Shown in pieces: positions 1 through 6,474 of a DNA stretch of 10,422 bases (positions are counted from its first letter, which is position 1; every line of letters starts with the position of its first letter). The translations under genes and the position numbers were made by a program. Origin of the DNA: Deltaproteobacteria bacterium. GTDB lineage: Bacteria > Desulfobacterota > Desulfobulbia > Desulfobulbales > SURF-16. The notes beneath the pieces were generated by a model that did no database searches, had not been told where the DNA came from, and worked only from the letters and a program-made list of their open reading frames with translations. The stretch is taken from assembly GCA_029939635.1 (NCBI GenBank), contig JAOZSN010000105.1, positions 1-10,422 of the forward strand, given 5' to 3'.

Positions 1-995
1 TCCAAGGCCTCTTCAGCATCCTTGCCTGTAACGTCCTTATTACTAAGATTAACTAGGACAAGATGATTATCAGTACCACCAGATACAAGGCGAAAACCAT
101 GCTTCATCAGGGTATCACCAAGTATTTTAGTGTTTTTGACGACCTGGCCCTGATACTGTTTATACTCAGTAGTCATAGCCTCGCGAAAGGCCACTGCCTT
201 AGCAGCAATAACATGCACCAGCGGGCCACCCTGAATACCAGGAAAGATTTTGGAGTTAAGCTTTTTACCAAACTCTTCATCACTCAAAATCAGGCCACCA
301 CGTGGACCACGCATGGTCTTATGGGTGGTAGTGGTGACAAAATGAGCATGACCTACCGGGGTGGGATGCTGTCCGGCAGCAATCAGGCCAGCAATATGGG
401 CCATATCAACCATCAGTAAGGCGCCAACCTTATCCGCAATGGCGCGAAAGGCAGCAAAATCAATGATACGTGGATAGGCACTGGCACCAGCGACAATGAG
501 CTTAGGACGTTCTTGCTCAGCAATACGTTCCACCTCTGCCATATCTATCTGCTCAGTCTCTTTATTAAGACCATAGGAGACAAAATCATAGAGCTGACCT
601 GAAAAACTCACCGAGGCGCCATGGGTAAGATGACCACCATGGGCCAGATCCATACCAAGAACCTTGTCACCATGATCAAGACAGGCAAAATAGACGGCCA
701 TATTGGCCTGACTACCAGAATGGGGCTGAACATTGGCATACTCGGCACCAAAAAGTTCCCTTGCCCGGCTAATGGCCAACGATTCAACCTCATCAGCATA
801 CTCACAACCGCCATAATAGCGTTTGCGCGGATAGCCTTCAGCATACTTATTGGTAAATATAGAACCCTGGGCCTCTAAAACCGCCATGGAGACGATGTTC
901 TCGGAGGCAATAAGCTCTAGCTGGTGGGCCTGACGCTCCAATTCAAAACGAATGGAACGAAATATTTCGGGGTCACTATGTTGGAGAGATGACAC
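1..995 (-). CDS. glyA: Serine hydroxymethyltransferase (3' end outside window)
   Basis: GlyA is a cytoplasmic PLP enzyme that interconverts serine plus tetrahydrofolate with glycine plus methylene-tetrahydrofolate, the main entry to one-carbon metabolism. The frame reads 331 codons without a stop up to the window edge; the family is usually about 415-430 residues, so roughly the last fifth is missing. Visible motifs are LELIASEN (27-34), NKYAEGYPRKRYYGG (49-63), DMAHIAGL with Asp197 and His200, and the PLP-lysine motif TTTTHKTMRGPRGG with Lys226. The start is GTG at 995: an in-frame TAA lies eight codons upstream (1017-1019), no ATG lies between, and AGGT sits a few bases before the GTG. It is the last gene seen in the fab unit, 128 bp after rpiB. 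The identification rests on a full run of family motifs. Confidence 0.97.
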   Translation of the reverse strand, partial: MSSLQHSDPEIFRSIRFELERQAHQLELIASENIVSMAVLEAQGSIFTNKYAEGYPRKRYYGGCEYADEVESLAISRARELFGAEYANVQPHSGSQANMAVYFACLDHGDKVLGMDLAHGGHLTHGASVSFSGQLYDFVSYGLNKETEQIDMAEVERIAEQERPKLIVAGASAYPRIIDFAAFRAIADKVGALLMVDMAHIAGLIAAGQHPTPVGHAHFVTTTTHKTMRGPRGGLILSDEEFGKKLNSKIFPGIQGGPLVHVIAAKAVAFREAMTTEYKQYQGQVVKNTKILGDTLMKHGFRLVSGGTDNHLVLVNLSNKDVTGKDAEEAL

Positions 996-1018
996 GTTTG
1001 TTACCTGTATATTTTTTT

Positions 1019-1052
1019 AGAAATAGAGAAATAGAGAAATAGAGAAATAAAG
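1019..1052. repeat. 8-bp tandem repeat (aaatagag x4)
   Basis: Three exact copies of aaatagag (1021-1044) are followed by one copy with a single change, aaataaag (1045-1052). The two bases before them (ag, 1019-1020) keep the period. The repeat lies in the rpiB-glyA gap and ends about 25 bases upstream of the glyA GTG, so it falls in the glyA leader if the two genes are co-transcribed. The period is not a multiple of three, which is compatible only with non-coding DNA. Copy number is likely to vary between strains. Confidence 0.85.
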
Positions 1053-1131
1053 AAGAAGGCCGGTATCTTCCTTACTATTTCTCATTTATTCTATATTTCT
1101 GTACATCTCTACTTCTTTATTCTTTATTTCT
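1043..1131. repeat. Purine/pyrimidine imperfect inverted repeat
   Basis: The purine-rich left side is mirrored by pyrimidine-rich DNA on the right. Bases 1043-1052 are the exact reverse complement of 1122-1131, and 1046-1055 of 1112-1121. A further ctatttctc block at 1075-1083 can pair with the gagaaatag units of the octamer array. Several alternative stem-loops are therefore possible in RNA from either strand, and the right arm overlaps the last codons and stop of rpiB. There is no GC-rich stem with a clean U-tract, so it is not a classical terminator. Confidence 0.55.
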
Positions 1132-1576
1132 TGTCGTTCAACAATTCCATGGCTGAAAACATCTCAATACGGGTGAGATGACGACCAGCAGCAAACTCTG
1201 TGGCCAACCAGGTACGGACAATTTCCTGAGCCAAGCCCGGACCAAGTACCCGAGCCCCAAGGCAAAGGACATTGGCATCGTTATGCTCGCGGCTCATCTG
1301 GGCAGAAAACTGCTCATGACACAGGGCAGCACGAATCTCAGGGTGACGGTTAGCAGCCATTGACATGCCAATACCAGTACCACAGATCAGAACACCCATG
1401 ATACAATTTCCACCCTTTACCTGAGAGCAAACCGCCTCAGCAAAATCAGGATAATTGACAGAGGCCACGGAATTAGTCCCGCAATCAACCACCTCATGGC
1501 CAAGTTCAGCCAGGAGATTAACAACTCCATCCTTTAACTCATACCCGCCATGATCACAGCCTAATGCAATTTTCAC
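1124..1576 (-). CDS. rpiB: Ribose-5-phosphate isomerase B
   Basis: RpiB interconverts ribose 5-phosphate and ribulose 5-phosphate in the cytoplasmic non-oxidative pentose phosphate pathway. The 150-residue protein has the usual family length (about 145-155). It opens with MKIALGCDHGGYELK, where Asp8 and His9 bind substrate. Tyr42 lies in VNYPDFA, the catalytic Cys65 and Thr67 in ICGTGIGMS (64-72), and His98 in SREHNDANVLCLGARV; these correspond to Cys66 and His99 of the E. coli enzyme. The start codon is GTG at 1576, preceded by GAGGG (1584-1588) at seven-base spacing. The gene lies between fabF and glyA; an rpiB-glyA pair next to fab genes is, from memory, common in deltaproteobacteria. Allose-6-phosphate isomerase activity is possible in some RpiB proteins, but no allose genes are seen here. 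Confidence 0.96.
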   Translation of the reverse strand: MKIALGCDHGGYELKDGVVNLLAELGHEVVDCGTNSVASVNYPDFAEAVCSQVKGGNCIMGVLICGTGIGMSMAANRHPEIRAALCHEQFSAQMSREHNDANVLCLGARVLGPGLAQEIVRTWLATEFAAGRHLTRIEMFSAMELLNDKK

Positions 1577-1641
1577 ACGCTATCCCTCAAAACGGTAAAA
1601 CTAACTACCGTAAATTAAAAAGTTACGACAACCCAAACACT

Positions 1642-1749
1642 GTAACTATTTAATAGTGCCTCATATTCGTTCATTTGAAACTTCGAAGCATACTGGTGCT
1701 ATTCGAGAAGCCTCAAGTGGGCGAAGATGAAGTGCTAGTGAATAGTTAC
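1642..1749. repeat. 108-bp palindromic element A
   Basis: The termini gtaactatt (1642-1650) and aatagttac (1741-1749) are perfect inverted repeats, and most of the interior also pairs, leaving a small central loop near 1692-1695. The right terminus includes the fabF stop codon (1746-1748). The core 1655-1740 aligns without gaps to 3487-3572 of element B, with 61 of 86 bases identical by hand count and most differences transitions. The outer arms are unrelated to those of B. It fits a small non-autonomous palindromic repeat or a conserved RNA hairpin. No open reading frame or target-site duplication is evident. Confidence 0.8.
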
Positions 1750-2984
1750 TCGAAACGTTTCATAATAATTACGGCATTAGTGCCACCAAAACCAAAGGAG
1801 TTTGACATGGCAGCGCGCATGGCCATCTGACGCGCCTCACCAGGAATATAGTCAAGATCGCAACCCTCACTGGGATTCTCAAGATTCATGGTGGGTGGTG
1901 CAATCTGATGATGCAGAGCAAGGGCAGTAAAGATCGACTCAATACCACCGGCACCACCAAGCATATGACCGGTCATTGACTTAGTGGAAGAAACAGCCAA
2001 CTTAGATGCATGATCGCCATACACCTCTTTAATAGAATGGGTCTCCACCTTATCATTTAAAGGAGTGGAGGTACCATGGGCATTTATGTAATCAACATCA
2101 TCAGGATTCATACCCGCATCATCCAGCGCCATCTGCATACAACGAATGGCACCATCGCCACTCTCCGGTGGAGCGGCAATATGATAGCCATCCCCAGAGA
2201 GGCCATAGCCAACCATTTCAGCATAGATCTTGGCACCACGAGCCCTGGCGTGTTCCAACTCCTCAAGGATGAGGATACCTCCACCCTCGGAGATGATAAA
2301 GCCATCACGATCCTTATCAAAGGGACGAGAGGCATGGGTTGGATCATCATTACGCTTAGACAAGGCCTTCATGGAGTTGAAGCCGCCCACAGCCAAGGGA
2401 CAAATGACAGATTCGCTGCCACCAGTAAAGGCCACGTCACAAAAACCACCAGCAATAGAACGAAAGGCCTCACCCACGGCATGGGTGCCAGCGGCACAGG
2501 CAGTGGTGGTGGACATATTTGGCCCACGGGTCTTATTAAAAATCGAGATCTGCCCGGCACCCATATTGGGAATCACCATGGGGATGAAGAAAGGTGTAAT
2601 ACGACGTGGGCCACGCTCCAGATAAACCGAATGGTATTTTTCAATGGTGGGCAGGCCACCTAGGCCACAGCCAACAATAGAGCCGACTCGAGCCGAGTTT
2701 TCTTCGGTTATCTCAAAACCAGAATCTTCAATGGCCATCTTGGCCGCAGCCACAGCATACTGCACAAAAAGGTCCAGATGCTTGGCCTGTTTGGCCTCAA
2801 TAAAATCTTCAACGTTGAAATCAGTCACTTCAGCGGCAATCTGCACCGCAAAATCACTGGCATCAAAACGCGTAATAGGGCCAACACCACTCTTCCCGGC
2901 ACATAACCCATCCCATGTCTTTTGCACACCTGTTCCCACAGGTGTCACCAAGCCTAAGCCGGTAACAACAACTCGACGTCCCAT
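1746..2984 (-). CDS. fabF: 3-oxoacyl-[ACP] synthase II
   Basis: FabF condenses malonyl-ACP with acyl-ACP to lengthen fatty acids, a cytoplasmic type II FAS step; in E. coli it also governs the temperature response of C16:1 to C18:1 elongation. The start ATG at 2984 has GAGG (2990-2993) five bases upstream and gives MGRRVVVTGLG, the usual family N-terminus, and 412 residues. The frame stays open 23 codons further to an ATG at 3053, but that extension (MSSWSTLHGQG...) is unlike the family. With this start the catalytic residues fall at Cys163 (TTACAAGTHA), His303 (NAHGTST), Lys335 and His340 (STKSMTGHMLGGAGG), the same numbers as in E. coli FabF. The C-terminal SNSFGFGGTNA glycine-rich motif is present. 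The stop codon lies inside palindrome A. It sits 180 bp after acpP, behind a hairpin that may lower its expression relative to acpP. Confidence 0.98.
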   Translation of the reverse strand: MGRRVVVTGLGLVTPVGTGVQKTWDGLCAGKSGVGPITRFDASDFAVQIAAEVTDFNVEDFIEAKQAKHLDLFVQYAVAAAKMAIEDSGFEITEENSARVGSIVGCGLGGLPTIEKYHSVYLERGPRRITPFFIPMVIPNMGAGQISIFNKTRGPNMSTTTACAAGTHAVGEAFRSIAGGFCDVAFTGGSESVICPLAVGGFNSMKALSKRNDDPTHASRPFDKDRDGFIISEGGGILILEELEHARARGAKIYAEMVGYGLSGDGYHIAAPPESGDGAIRCMQMALDDAGMNPDDVDYINAHGTSTPLNDKVETHSIKEVYGDHASKLAVSSTKSMTGHMLGGAGGIESIFTALALHHQIAPPTMNLENPSEGCDLDYIPGEARQMAMRAAMSNSFGFGGTNAVIIMKRFE

Positions 2985-2989
2985 AACAT

Positions 2990-2993
2990 CCTC
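2990..2993 (-). promoter_or_regulatory. Ribosome binding site deciding the fabF start
   Basis: On the minus strand this reads GAGG, five bases before the ATG at 2984. The longer candidate start at 3053 has no comparable purine stretch close upstream. This favours the 412-residue product. Confidence 0.75.
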
Positions 2994-3064
2994 ACAATGT
3001 CTTGTGGCGCGATTTAAACAACCCTGACCATGGAGCGTAGACCACGAGCTCAAATGGTAGAAAA

Positions 3065-3102
3065 CGCCTTGCCCCTGTTATCGTAATAACAGAGGCAAGG
3101 CG
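3065..3102 (-). terminator. Hairpin with short U-run between acpP and fabF
   Basis: A 9-bp GC-rich stem (3065-3073 with 3094-3102), one mismatch (3074/3093) and a 7-bp inner stem (3075-3081 with 3086-3092) enclose a cgta tetraloop. In the minus-strand transcript the 3' side is followed by UUUUCU. That shape fits an intrinsic terminator, but with only four uridines it would probably be partial. It lies 62 bp after the acpP stop and upstream of fabF, where partial termination could keep ACP in excess over the synthase. On the plus strand the hairpin is followed by an A-run, so it would not terminate in that direction. Confidence 0.5.
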
Positions 3103-3164
3103 TACACAAAAAAAACGTATTTCAGGCCTTGCTCACAGCAGATAAGCTAAAAGCAATGACTAAA

Positions 3165-3392
3165 TTACAGGCTGGAGATATGCTCTATGGCCTTCTCAAC
3201 CGTGGTAATCTTCTCAGCAACTTCATCAGCGATCTCAGTATCAAAGGCCTCTTCCATGGCCATGATGAGCTCAACTAGATCCAGGGAATCTGCGCCCAAA
3301 TCATCAACAAAAGAAGCAGAAGGAACAACCTTAGCCTTATCTACACTTAACTGCTCAGCAATGATATCGATCAATTTTTCTTGAACTGACAT
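3165..3392 (-). CDS. acpP: Acyl carrier protein
   Basis: ACP carries growing acyl chains on a 4'-phosphopantetheine arm for the type II fatty acid synthase and feeds PlsX, FabH, FabG and FabF encoded around it. The protein is 75 residues, strongly acidic, and close in size to the 77-residue E. coli AcpP. The phosphopantetheine attachment site is Ser36 in DDLGADSLDLVELIMAMEE, followed by the acidic recognition helix II. The ATG at 3392 is preceded by AGGAG (3399-3403) at six-base spacing, the best Shine-Dalgarno in the window, consistent with very high expression. It lies between fabG and fabF as in the standard fab order. Palindrome B lies in its upstream gap and a terminator-like hairpin follows it. 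Confidence 0.98.
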   Translation of the reverse strand: MSVQEKLIDIIAEQLSVDKAKVVPSASFVDDLGADSLDLVELIMAMEEAFDTEIADEVAEKITTVEKAIEHISSL

Positions 3393-3472
3393 AATATTCT
3401 CCTAATTATAAAGAACTTATTTATTAGTAATTTAACAACAAATTTATCTTATGACTAAGGACACCCAACACC

Positions 3473-3582
3473 TATAAAAGTGCACCAGTGTCTTAGATTT
3501 GTTCGTTTGGGACTTTGAAGCGTAGCTGTTCTACGCGAGAAGGCCAAAACGGACAAAGATGAGGCGCTGGTGCACTTTTATA
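3473..3582. repeat. 110-bp palindromic element B
   Basis: The terminal 16 bases at 3473-3488 and 3567-3582 are perfect inverted repeats. The arms go on pairing inward, with a few mismatches or G-U pairs, to a perfect inner stem, gcgtag (3520-3525) with ctacgc (3531-3536), around a ctgtt loop. As RNA it would fold into a single hairpin of about 50 base pairs. It begins one base beyond the fabG stop codon. The minus-strand continuation is not U-rich, so it is not an ordinary terminator. Its core 3487-3572 matches element A. Likely roles are a non-autonomous repeat or a processing/stability hairpin between fabG and acpP. Confidence 0.85.
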
Positions 3583-3583
3583 A

Positions 3584-4330
3584 CTAGCCCATGTACATGC
3601 CGCCGTTCACATGGATAAACTGGCCGGTAATATAGCTAGCATCATCAGACACTAAAAATGCCACCGCAGCGGCAATATCATCTACATTACCCATGGCCTT
3701 CATGGGAATCTCACTCAAAATGATATCCTTGACATCATCAGAGAGTTCCTTGGTCATATCTGTATCAATATAGCCAGGAGCCACCCCATTAACAGTAATA
3801 CCACGACTGGCCAGTTCCTTCGCTGTGGAACGAGTAAGGCCAACTAGCCCAGCCTTAGCCGCAGAATAATTGACCTGCCCAGCATTACCGGCAAAACCAA
3901 TAACCGAGGTGATGGAAACAATGCGACCAAAGCGCTGCTTCATCATTGGACGGCTGGCAGCCTTAATACAGTTAAAGGAACCCTTGAGATTCGTGTCAAG
4001 CACTGCATCCCAGGCAGCCTCTTTCATCATAACCAGCAGCCCATCACGAGTGATTCCAGCATTATTAACCAAGATATCCACTCGTCCATGATCAGCAACA
4101 ATCTGTTTAAAGGCAGATTGAACCTCAGCAGTATCAGCCACATCAAACTTATAGACAGCAGCTGTACCCCCAGCCTCGGTAACTAAGGCAGCAGTTTCAT
4201 CTGCAGCATCAGAACGGCTGACATAATTTATAACGACTAATGCACCAGCAGCAGCAAGACGCAGACAAATACTCCGTCCAATTCCACGACTACCACCCGT
4301 TACAACGGCTACTTTACCCGTCAAGTCCAT
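3584..4330 (-). CDS. fabG: 3-oxoacyl-[ACP] reductase
   Basis: FabG is the NADPH-dependent short-chain dehydrogenase that reduces 3-oxoacyl-ACP to 3-hydroxyacyl-ACP, the first reductive step of each elongation cycle. From the ATG at 4330 the protein has 248 residues, normal for FabG. The Rossmann cofactor motif TGGSRGIG is at 11-18 and NNAG at 89-92. The catalytic tetrad is Asn114, Ser142, Tyr155 and Lys159 (NYSAAKAGL), and the C-terminus VNGGMYMG is typical. An ATG at 4342 is four codons upstream in frame. I prefer 4330 because GGTG (4337-4340) is correctly spaced for it, the N-terminus MDLTGKVAVVTGG fits the family, and the 4342 start is preceded only by an A-run. It follows etfA after 54 bp and precedes acpP. 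The acpP linkage supports FabG over other SDR reductases. Confidence 0.95.
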   Translation of the reverse strand: MDLTGKVAVVTGGSRGIGRSICLRLAAAGALVVINYVSRSDAADETAALVTEAGGTAAVYKFDVADTAEVQSAFKQIVADHGRVDILVNNAGITRDGLLVMMKEAAWDAVLDTNLKGSFNCIKAASRPMMKQRFGRIVSITSVIGFAGNAGQVNYSAAKAGLVGLTRSTAKELASRGITVNGVAPGYIDTDMTKELSDDVKDIILSEIPMKAMGNVDDIAAAVAFLVSDDASYITGQFIHVNGGMYMG

Positions 4331-4336
4331 ACATTT

Positions 4337-4340
4337 CACC
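4337..4340 (-). promoter_or_regulatory. Ribosome binding site favouring the shorter fabG start
   Basis: The minus strand reads GGTG, six bases before the ATG at 4330. These bases lie within the first codons of the alternative start at 4342, which itself has only an A-run upstream. It is a modest Shine-Dalgarno, so the start is likely but not certain. Confidence 0.5.
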
Positions 4341-4384
4341 ATTTTTTTTAAAGAGATAAGGTATCAGCTATCAACTAACAGTCC

Positions 4385-5575
4385 TTACTCCTTCCCACTA
4401 CGTTCTTTAAGCTTATCAACCAGCGGCGGCAACAGGGTGAATATATCACCTACCACACAATAATCAGCCACATCAAAAATAGGGGCATTCTGATCACGAT
4501 TAATGGCCACAATGGTCTCAGACGATTTCATGCCAATGACATGCTGGATGGCTCCGGAAATACCGCAGGCCACATAGAGCTTGGAGGCCACAGTTTTACC
4601 GGTCTGGCCAACCTGATGGGGATAAGTAATCCAGCCATTATCCACTGCAGCACGAGAGGCTCCGACAGCTCCACCCAAGACATCAGCCAAAGATTCAACC
4701 AAGGAAAAGCCCTCTTCATTTTCAAGACCACGACCACCAGCTATTACCACCTCGGCCTCAGCAAGATTAAGCTGCTCACCTTCAGTCAGCACGGTTTCAA
4801 CAACCCGAGTACGTGAGGCAAGGCGATCAGCAGCAATCGCTTCTACTATAATCTCACCAGTACGACTGCCATCTGGCTCTGGAGCCTGAAAAACCATAGG
4901 CCGAACCGTAGACATCTGGGGCCGATGGTTAGGGCACATAATAGTGGCCATAATATTGCCACCAAAGGCTGGCCGCGTCTGGTGCAGATGACCATCATCA
5001 CCAATGGCAAGTTGGGTACAATCAGCAGTCAAACCCGTATTAAGCGAAGTGGCTACCCTGGGGATAAAGGAACGGCCAATGGCCGTGGCACCAGCCAGGA
5101 TAACTTCTGGCTTATACTTGCGAGCCAAGTCTTCTAAGGCAGCACCATAGCTATCATCATTAAAATTTTCCAGGGCCGGGTCAACGACCACATAGACCTG
5201 ATCGGCACCGGCAGCAATGAGTTGCTGCGGCACATCAGCAGCATCAGCACAGAGCAGGACAGCAGAAAGTTTCGTATCACGCTTATCAGCCAAAGTACGC
5301 CCTATCCCAAGAAGCTCACGGGATACCTGGGCCAATTTACCCTGCCGATACTCGGCATACACCCAGACACCAGACCAGGCAGACAGGTCAATAGCACCAG
5401 ACTCATCACGCGGGATGGAGAGAGCCTCAACCTCACAATGCTCAATACAAGAGCCACAGAGGGTACAGTTATCATTGACCTCTGCCTTGCCATCAACCAC
5501 TGCAATGGCATCAAAAGGACAATTATCCTCACATAAACCACAGCCAATACAGGCATCTTTATCAATTATTAGCAT
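4385..5575 (-). CDS. etfA: ETF alpha subunit with N-terminal 2[4Fe-4S] ferredoxin domain
   Basis: This is the alpha subunit of a cytoplasmic electron transfer flavoprotein that carries electrons to or from the acyl-CoA dehydrogenase encoded two genes upstream. Residues 1-56 form a bacterial ferredoxin domain with two CX2CX2CX3C clusters: Cys9, 12, 15, 19 and Cys37, 40, 43, 47. Residues from about 67 to 240 are the EtfA N-terminal Rossmann-like part. The C-terminal FAD domain carries GASRAAVDNGW (305-315), HQVGQTGKTV (320-329), GISGAIQHVIGM (338-349) and the ADYCVVGD motif (370-377). Plain EtfA proteins are about 310-340 residues; the extra length here (396) is the ferredoxin domain. This layout is known from CarE of the Acetobacterium caffeyl-CoA reductase, an electron-bifurcating complex. 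The ATG at 5575 has a weak GAG upstream. It is separated from etfB by 108 AT-rich bases holding a possible promoter. Confidence 0.93.
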   Translation of the reverse strand: MLIIDKDACIGCGLCEDNCPFDAIAVVDGKAEVNDNCTLCGSCIEHCEVEALSIPRDESGAIDLSAWSGVWVYAEYRQGKLAQVSRELLGIGRTLADKRDTKLSAVLLCADAADVPQQLIAAGADQVYVVVDPALENFNDDSYGAALEDLARKYKPEVILAGATAIGRSFIPRVATSLNTGLTADCTQLAIGDDGHLHQTRPAFGGNIMATIMCPNHRPQMSTVRPMVFQAPEPDGSRTGEIIVEAIAADRLASRTRVVETVLTEGEQLNLAEAEVVIAGGRGLENEEGFSLVESLADVLGGAVGASRAAVDNGWITYPHQVGQTGKTVASKLYVACGISGAIQHVIGMKSSETIVAINRDQNAPIFDVADYCVVGDIFTLLPPLVDKLKERSGKE

Positions 5576-5619
5576 AATAAACTCATTTTTTTTGCTGCTA
5601 ATTTCACTGATTTACACAA

Positions 5620-5628
5620 ATTATAACA
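5620..5628 (-). promoter_or_regulatory. Possible internal promoter (extended -10) before etfA
   Basis: The minus strand reads TGTTATAAT: a perfect -10 hexamer (5620-5625) with the TG extension (5627-5628). It lies in the unusually long (108 bp), AT-rich gap between etfB and etfA. No good -35 hexamer is visible at 16-18 bp, so it would depend on the extended -10. It could give etfA, fabG and acpP transcription independent of rpmF. AT-rich DNA yields such matches by chance, so confidence is low. Confidence 0.3.
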
Positions 5629-5683
5629 ACATTTTTTCAAAAAGAAATTTGTGCTAGTTATTGGAATTTGTAGCTAAGGTTTT

Positions 5684-6472
5684 TCAGGCTCCGAAGGCCG
5701 AGTCAAACAGAATTTCAGCCAGTTTATCAACCTGCTCAGCCACACTACCTTCAATCATGGTACGATCCCCCTTTTTCTCAGGAGGGAAAACCGAAACCAC
5801 CTGAGTTGGTGAACCACCCAAGCCAAGACGACTGCTATCAGCACCAATATCTTCCGCAGTAAGGCTGGTGATTTGATAATCACGAGCTCGACGCATGCCG
5901 CGTAAAGAAGGAAAACGGGGTGTATTAATCTCTTTTACCACTGTAAGCAACGCAGGCAGGTCAACCTCAAGCACATCATAACCGTCATCCATCATGCGCT
6001 CTAGGGTGAGTACATCCTTAGCAATAGTGCGTACCTTCTTAACACAGGTAACAAAGGGCATATCAAGGCGTACAGCCAATCCCGGCCCAACCTGAGCAGT
6101 ATCACCATCCGTGGCCTGCTTGCCGCAGAGTACCAAATCTGGTTTGCCAGCCTTAGCCACGGCCTGGGCCAAGGTATAGGTGGTGGCCAGGGTGTCAGCA
6201 CCGGCAAAGGCGCGATCTGAGACAAGAAACGCCTCATCTGCCCCGCAGGATATGGCCTCAGTGAGAATAGCCTGGGCCTGAGGTGGTCCCATGGAGATCA
6301 CCGTTACTGTGCCGCCATACTCTTCTTTAAGGCGAACCCCCTCTTCCAAGGCATGACGATCATAGGGATTAATGACGGATTTAACACCCTCACGAGACAG
6401 GGTATTGGTCTCTGGATCAAGACGAACATCCTTGGCATCCGGAACCTGCTTTATACAGACAACGATATTCAT
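5684..6472 (-). CDS. etfB: ETF beta subunit, probably bifurcating type
   Basis: EtfB pairs with EtfA to form the electron transfer flavoprotein that serves the adjacent acyl-CoA dehydrogenase. The 262-residue length is typical. It opens with MNIVVCIKQVPDAKDVRLDP, has INPYDRHALEEG at 34-45, and contains the ETF-beta signature region DDGYDVLEVDLPALLTVV. The nucleotide-binding loop CGKQATDGDTAQVGP (116-130) matches the DGDTAQVGP form seen in bifurcating ETFs, where this site holds a second FAD in place of AMP. The ATG at 6472 lies two bases after the acd TAG, and its likely AAGGAG lies within the last acd codons, so the two are translationally coupled. A role in classical respiratory beta-oxidation is the alternative, but the ferredoxin-fused partner argues for the anaerobic bifurcating class. 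Confidence 0.95.
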   Translation of the reverse strand: MNIVVCIKQVPDAKDVRLDPETNTLSREGVKSVINPYDRHALEEGVRLKEEYGGTVTVISMGPPQAQAILTEAISCGADEAFLVSDRAFAGADTLATTYTLAQAVAKAGKPDLVLCGKQATDGDTAQVGPGLAVRLDMPFVTCVKKVRTIAKDVLTLERMMDDGYDVLEVDLPALLTVVKEINTPRFPSLRGMRRARDYQITSLTAEDIGADSSRLGLGGSPTQVVSVFPPEKKGDRTMIEGSVAEQVDKLAEILFDSAFGA

Positions 6473-6474
6473 GG

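Noticed and set aside
63..419. A 118-codon plus-strand open frame opposite glyA
   Set aside because: The minus strand here encodes the conserved core of GlyA, including the PLP lysine; the plus-strand product has no recognisable features.
1577..1641. A small gene in the fabF-rpiB gap
   Set aside because: No start codon with a ribosome binding site opens a frame of useful length on either strand; only the rpiB ribosome binding site is clear.
2076..2663. A 195-codon plus-strand open frame antisense to fabF
   Set aside because: It lies wholly inside fabF, whose catalytic residues and length are intact; it is low in complexity and resembles no family. Open antisense frames are common opposite conserved genes.
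2985..3053. N-terminal extension of FabF to the ATG at 3053
   Set aside because: The family N-terminus MGRRVVVTG begins at 2984 with a good ribosome binding site, and catalytic numbering matches E. coli exactly from there.
3473..3582. Palindrome B as an intrinsic terminator of fabG
   Set aside because: The minus-strand sequence after the stem is GGTGTTGGG with no U-tract, and the stem is far longer than usual terminators.
1642..3582. CRISPR array or insertion sequence
   Set aside because: Only two diverged palindromes 1.7 kb apart are present, with no spacers, no cas genes, no transposase frame and no clear target-site duplications.
4385..4553. EtfA ferredoxin domain as a frameshift or assembly artefact
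   Set aside because: The domain is at the other end of the gene (N-terminus, near 5575), is in one continuous frame with eight properly spaced cysteines, and matches a known natural fusion; the C-terminus here is also a normal EtfA end.
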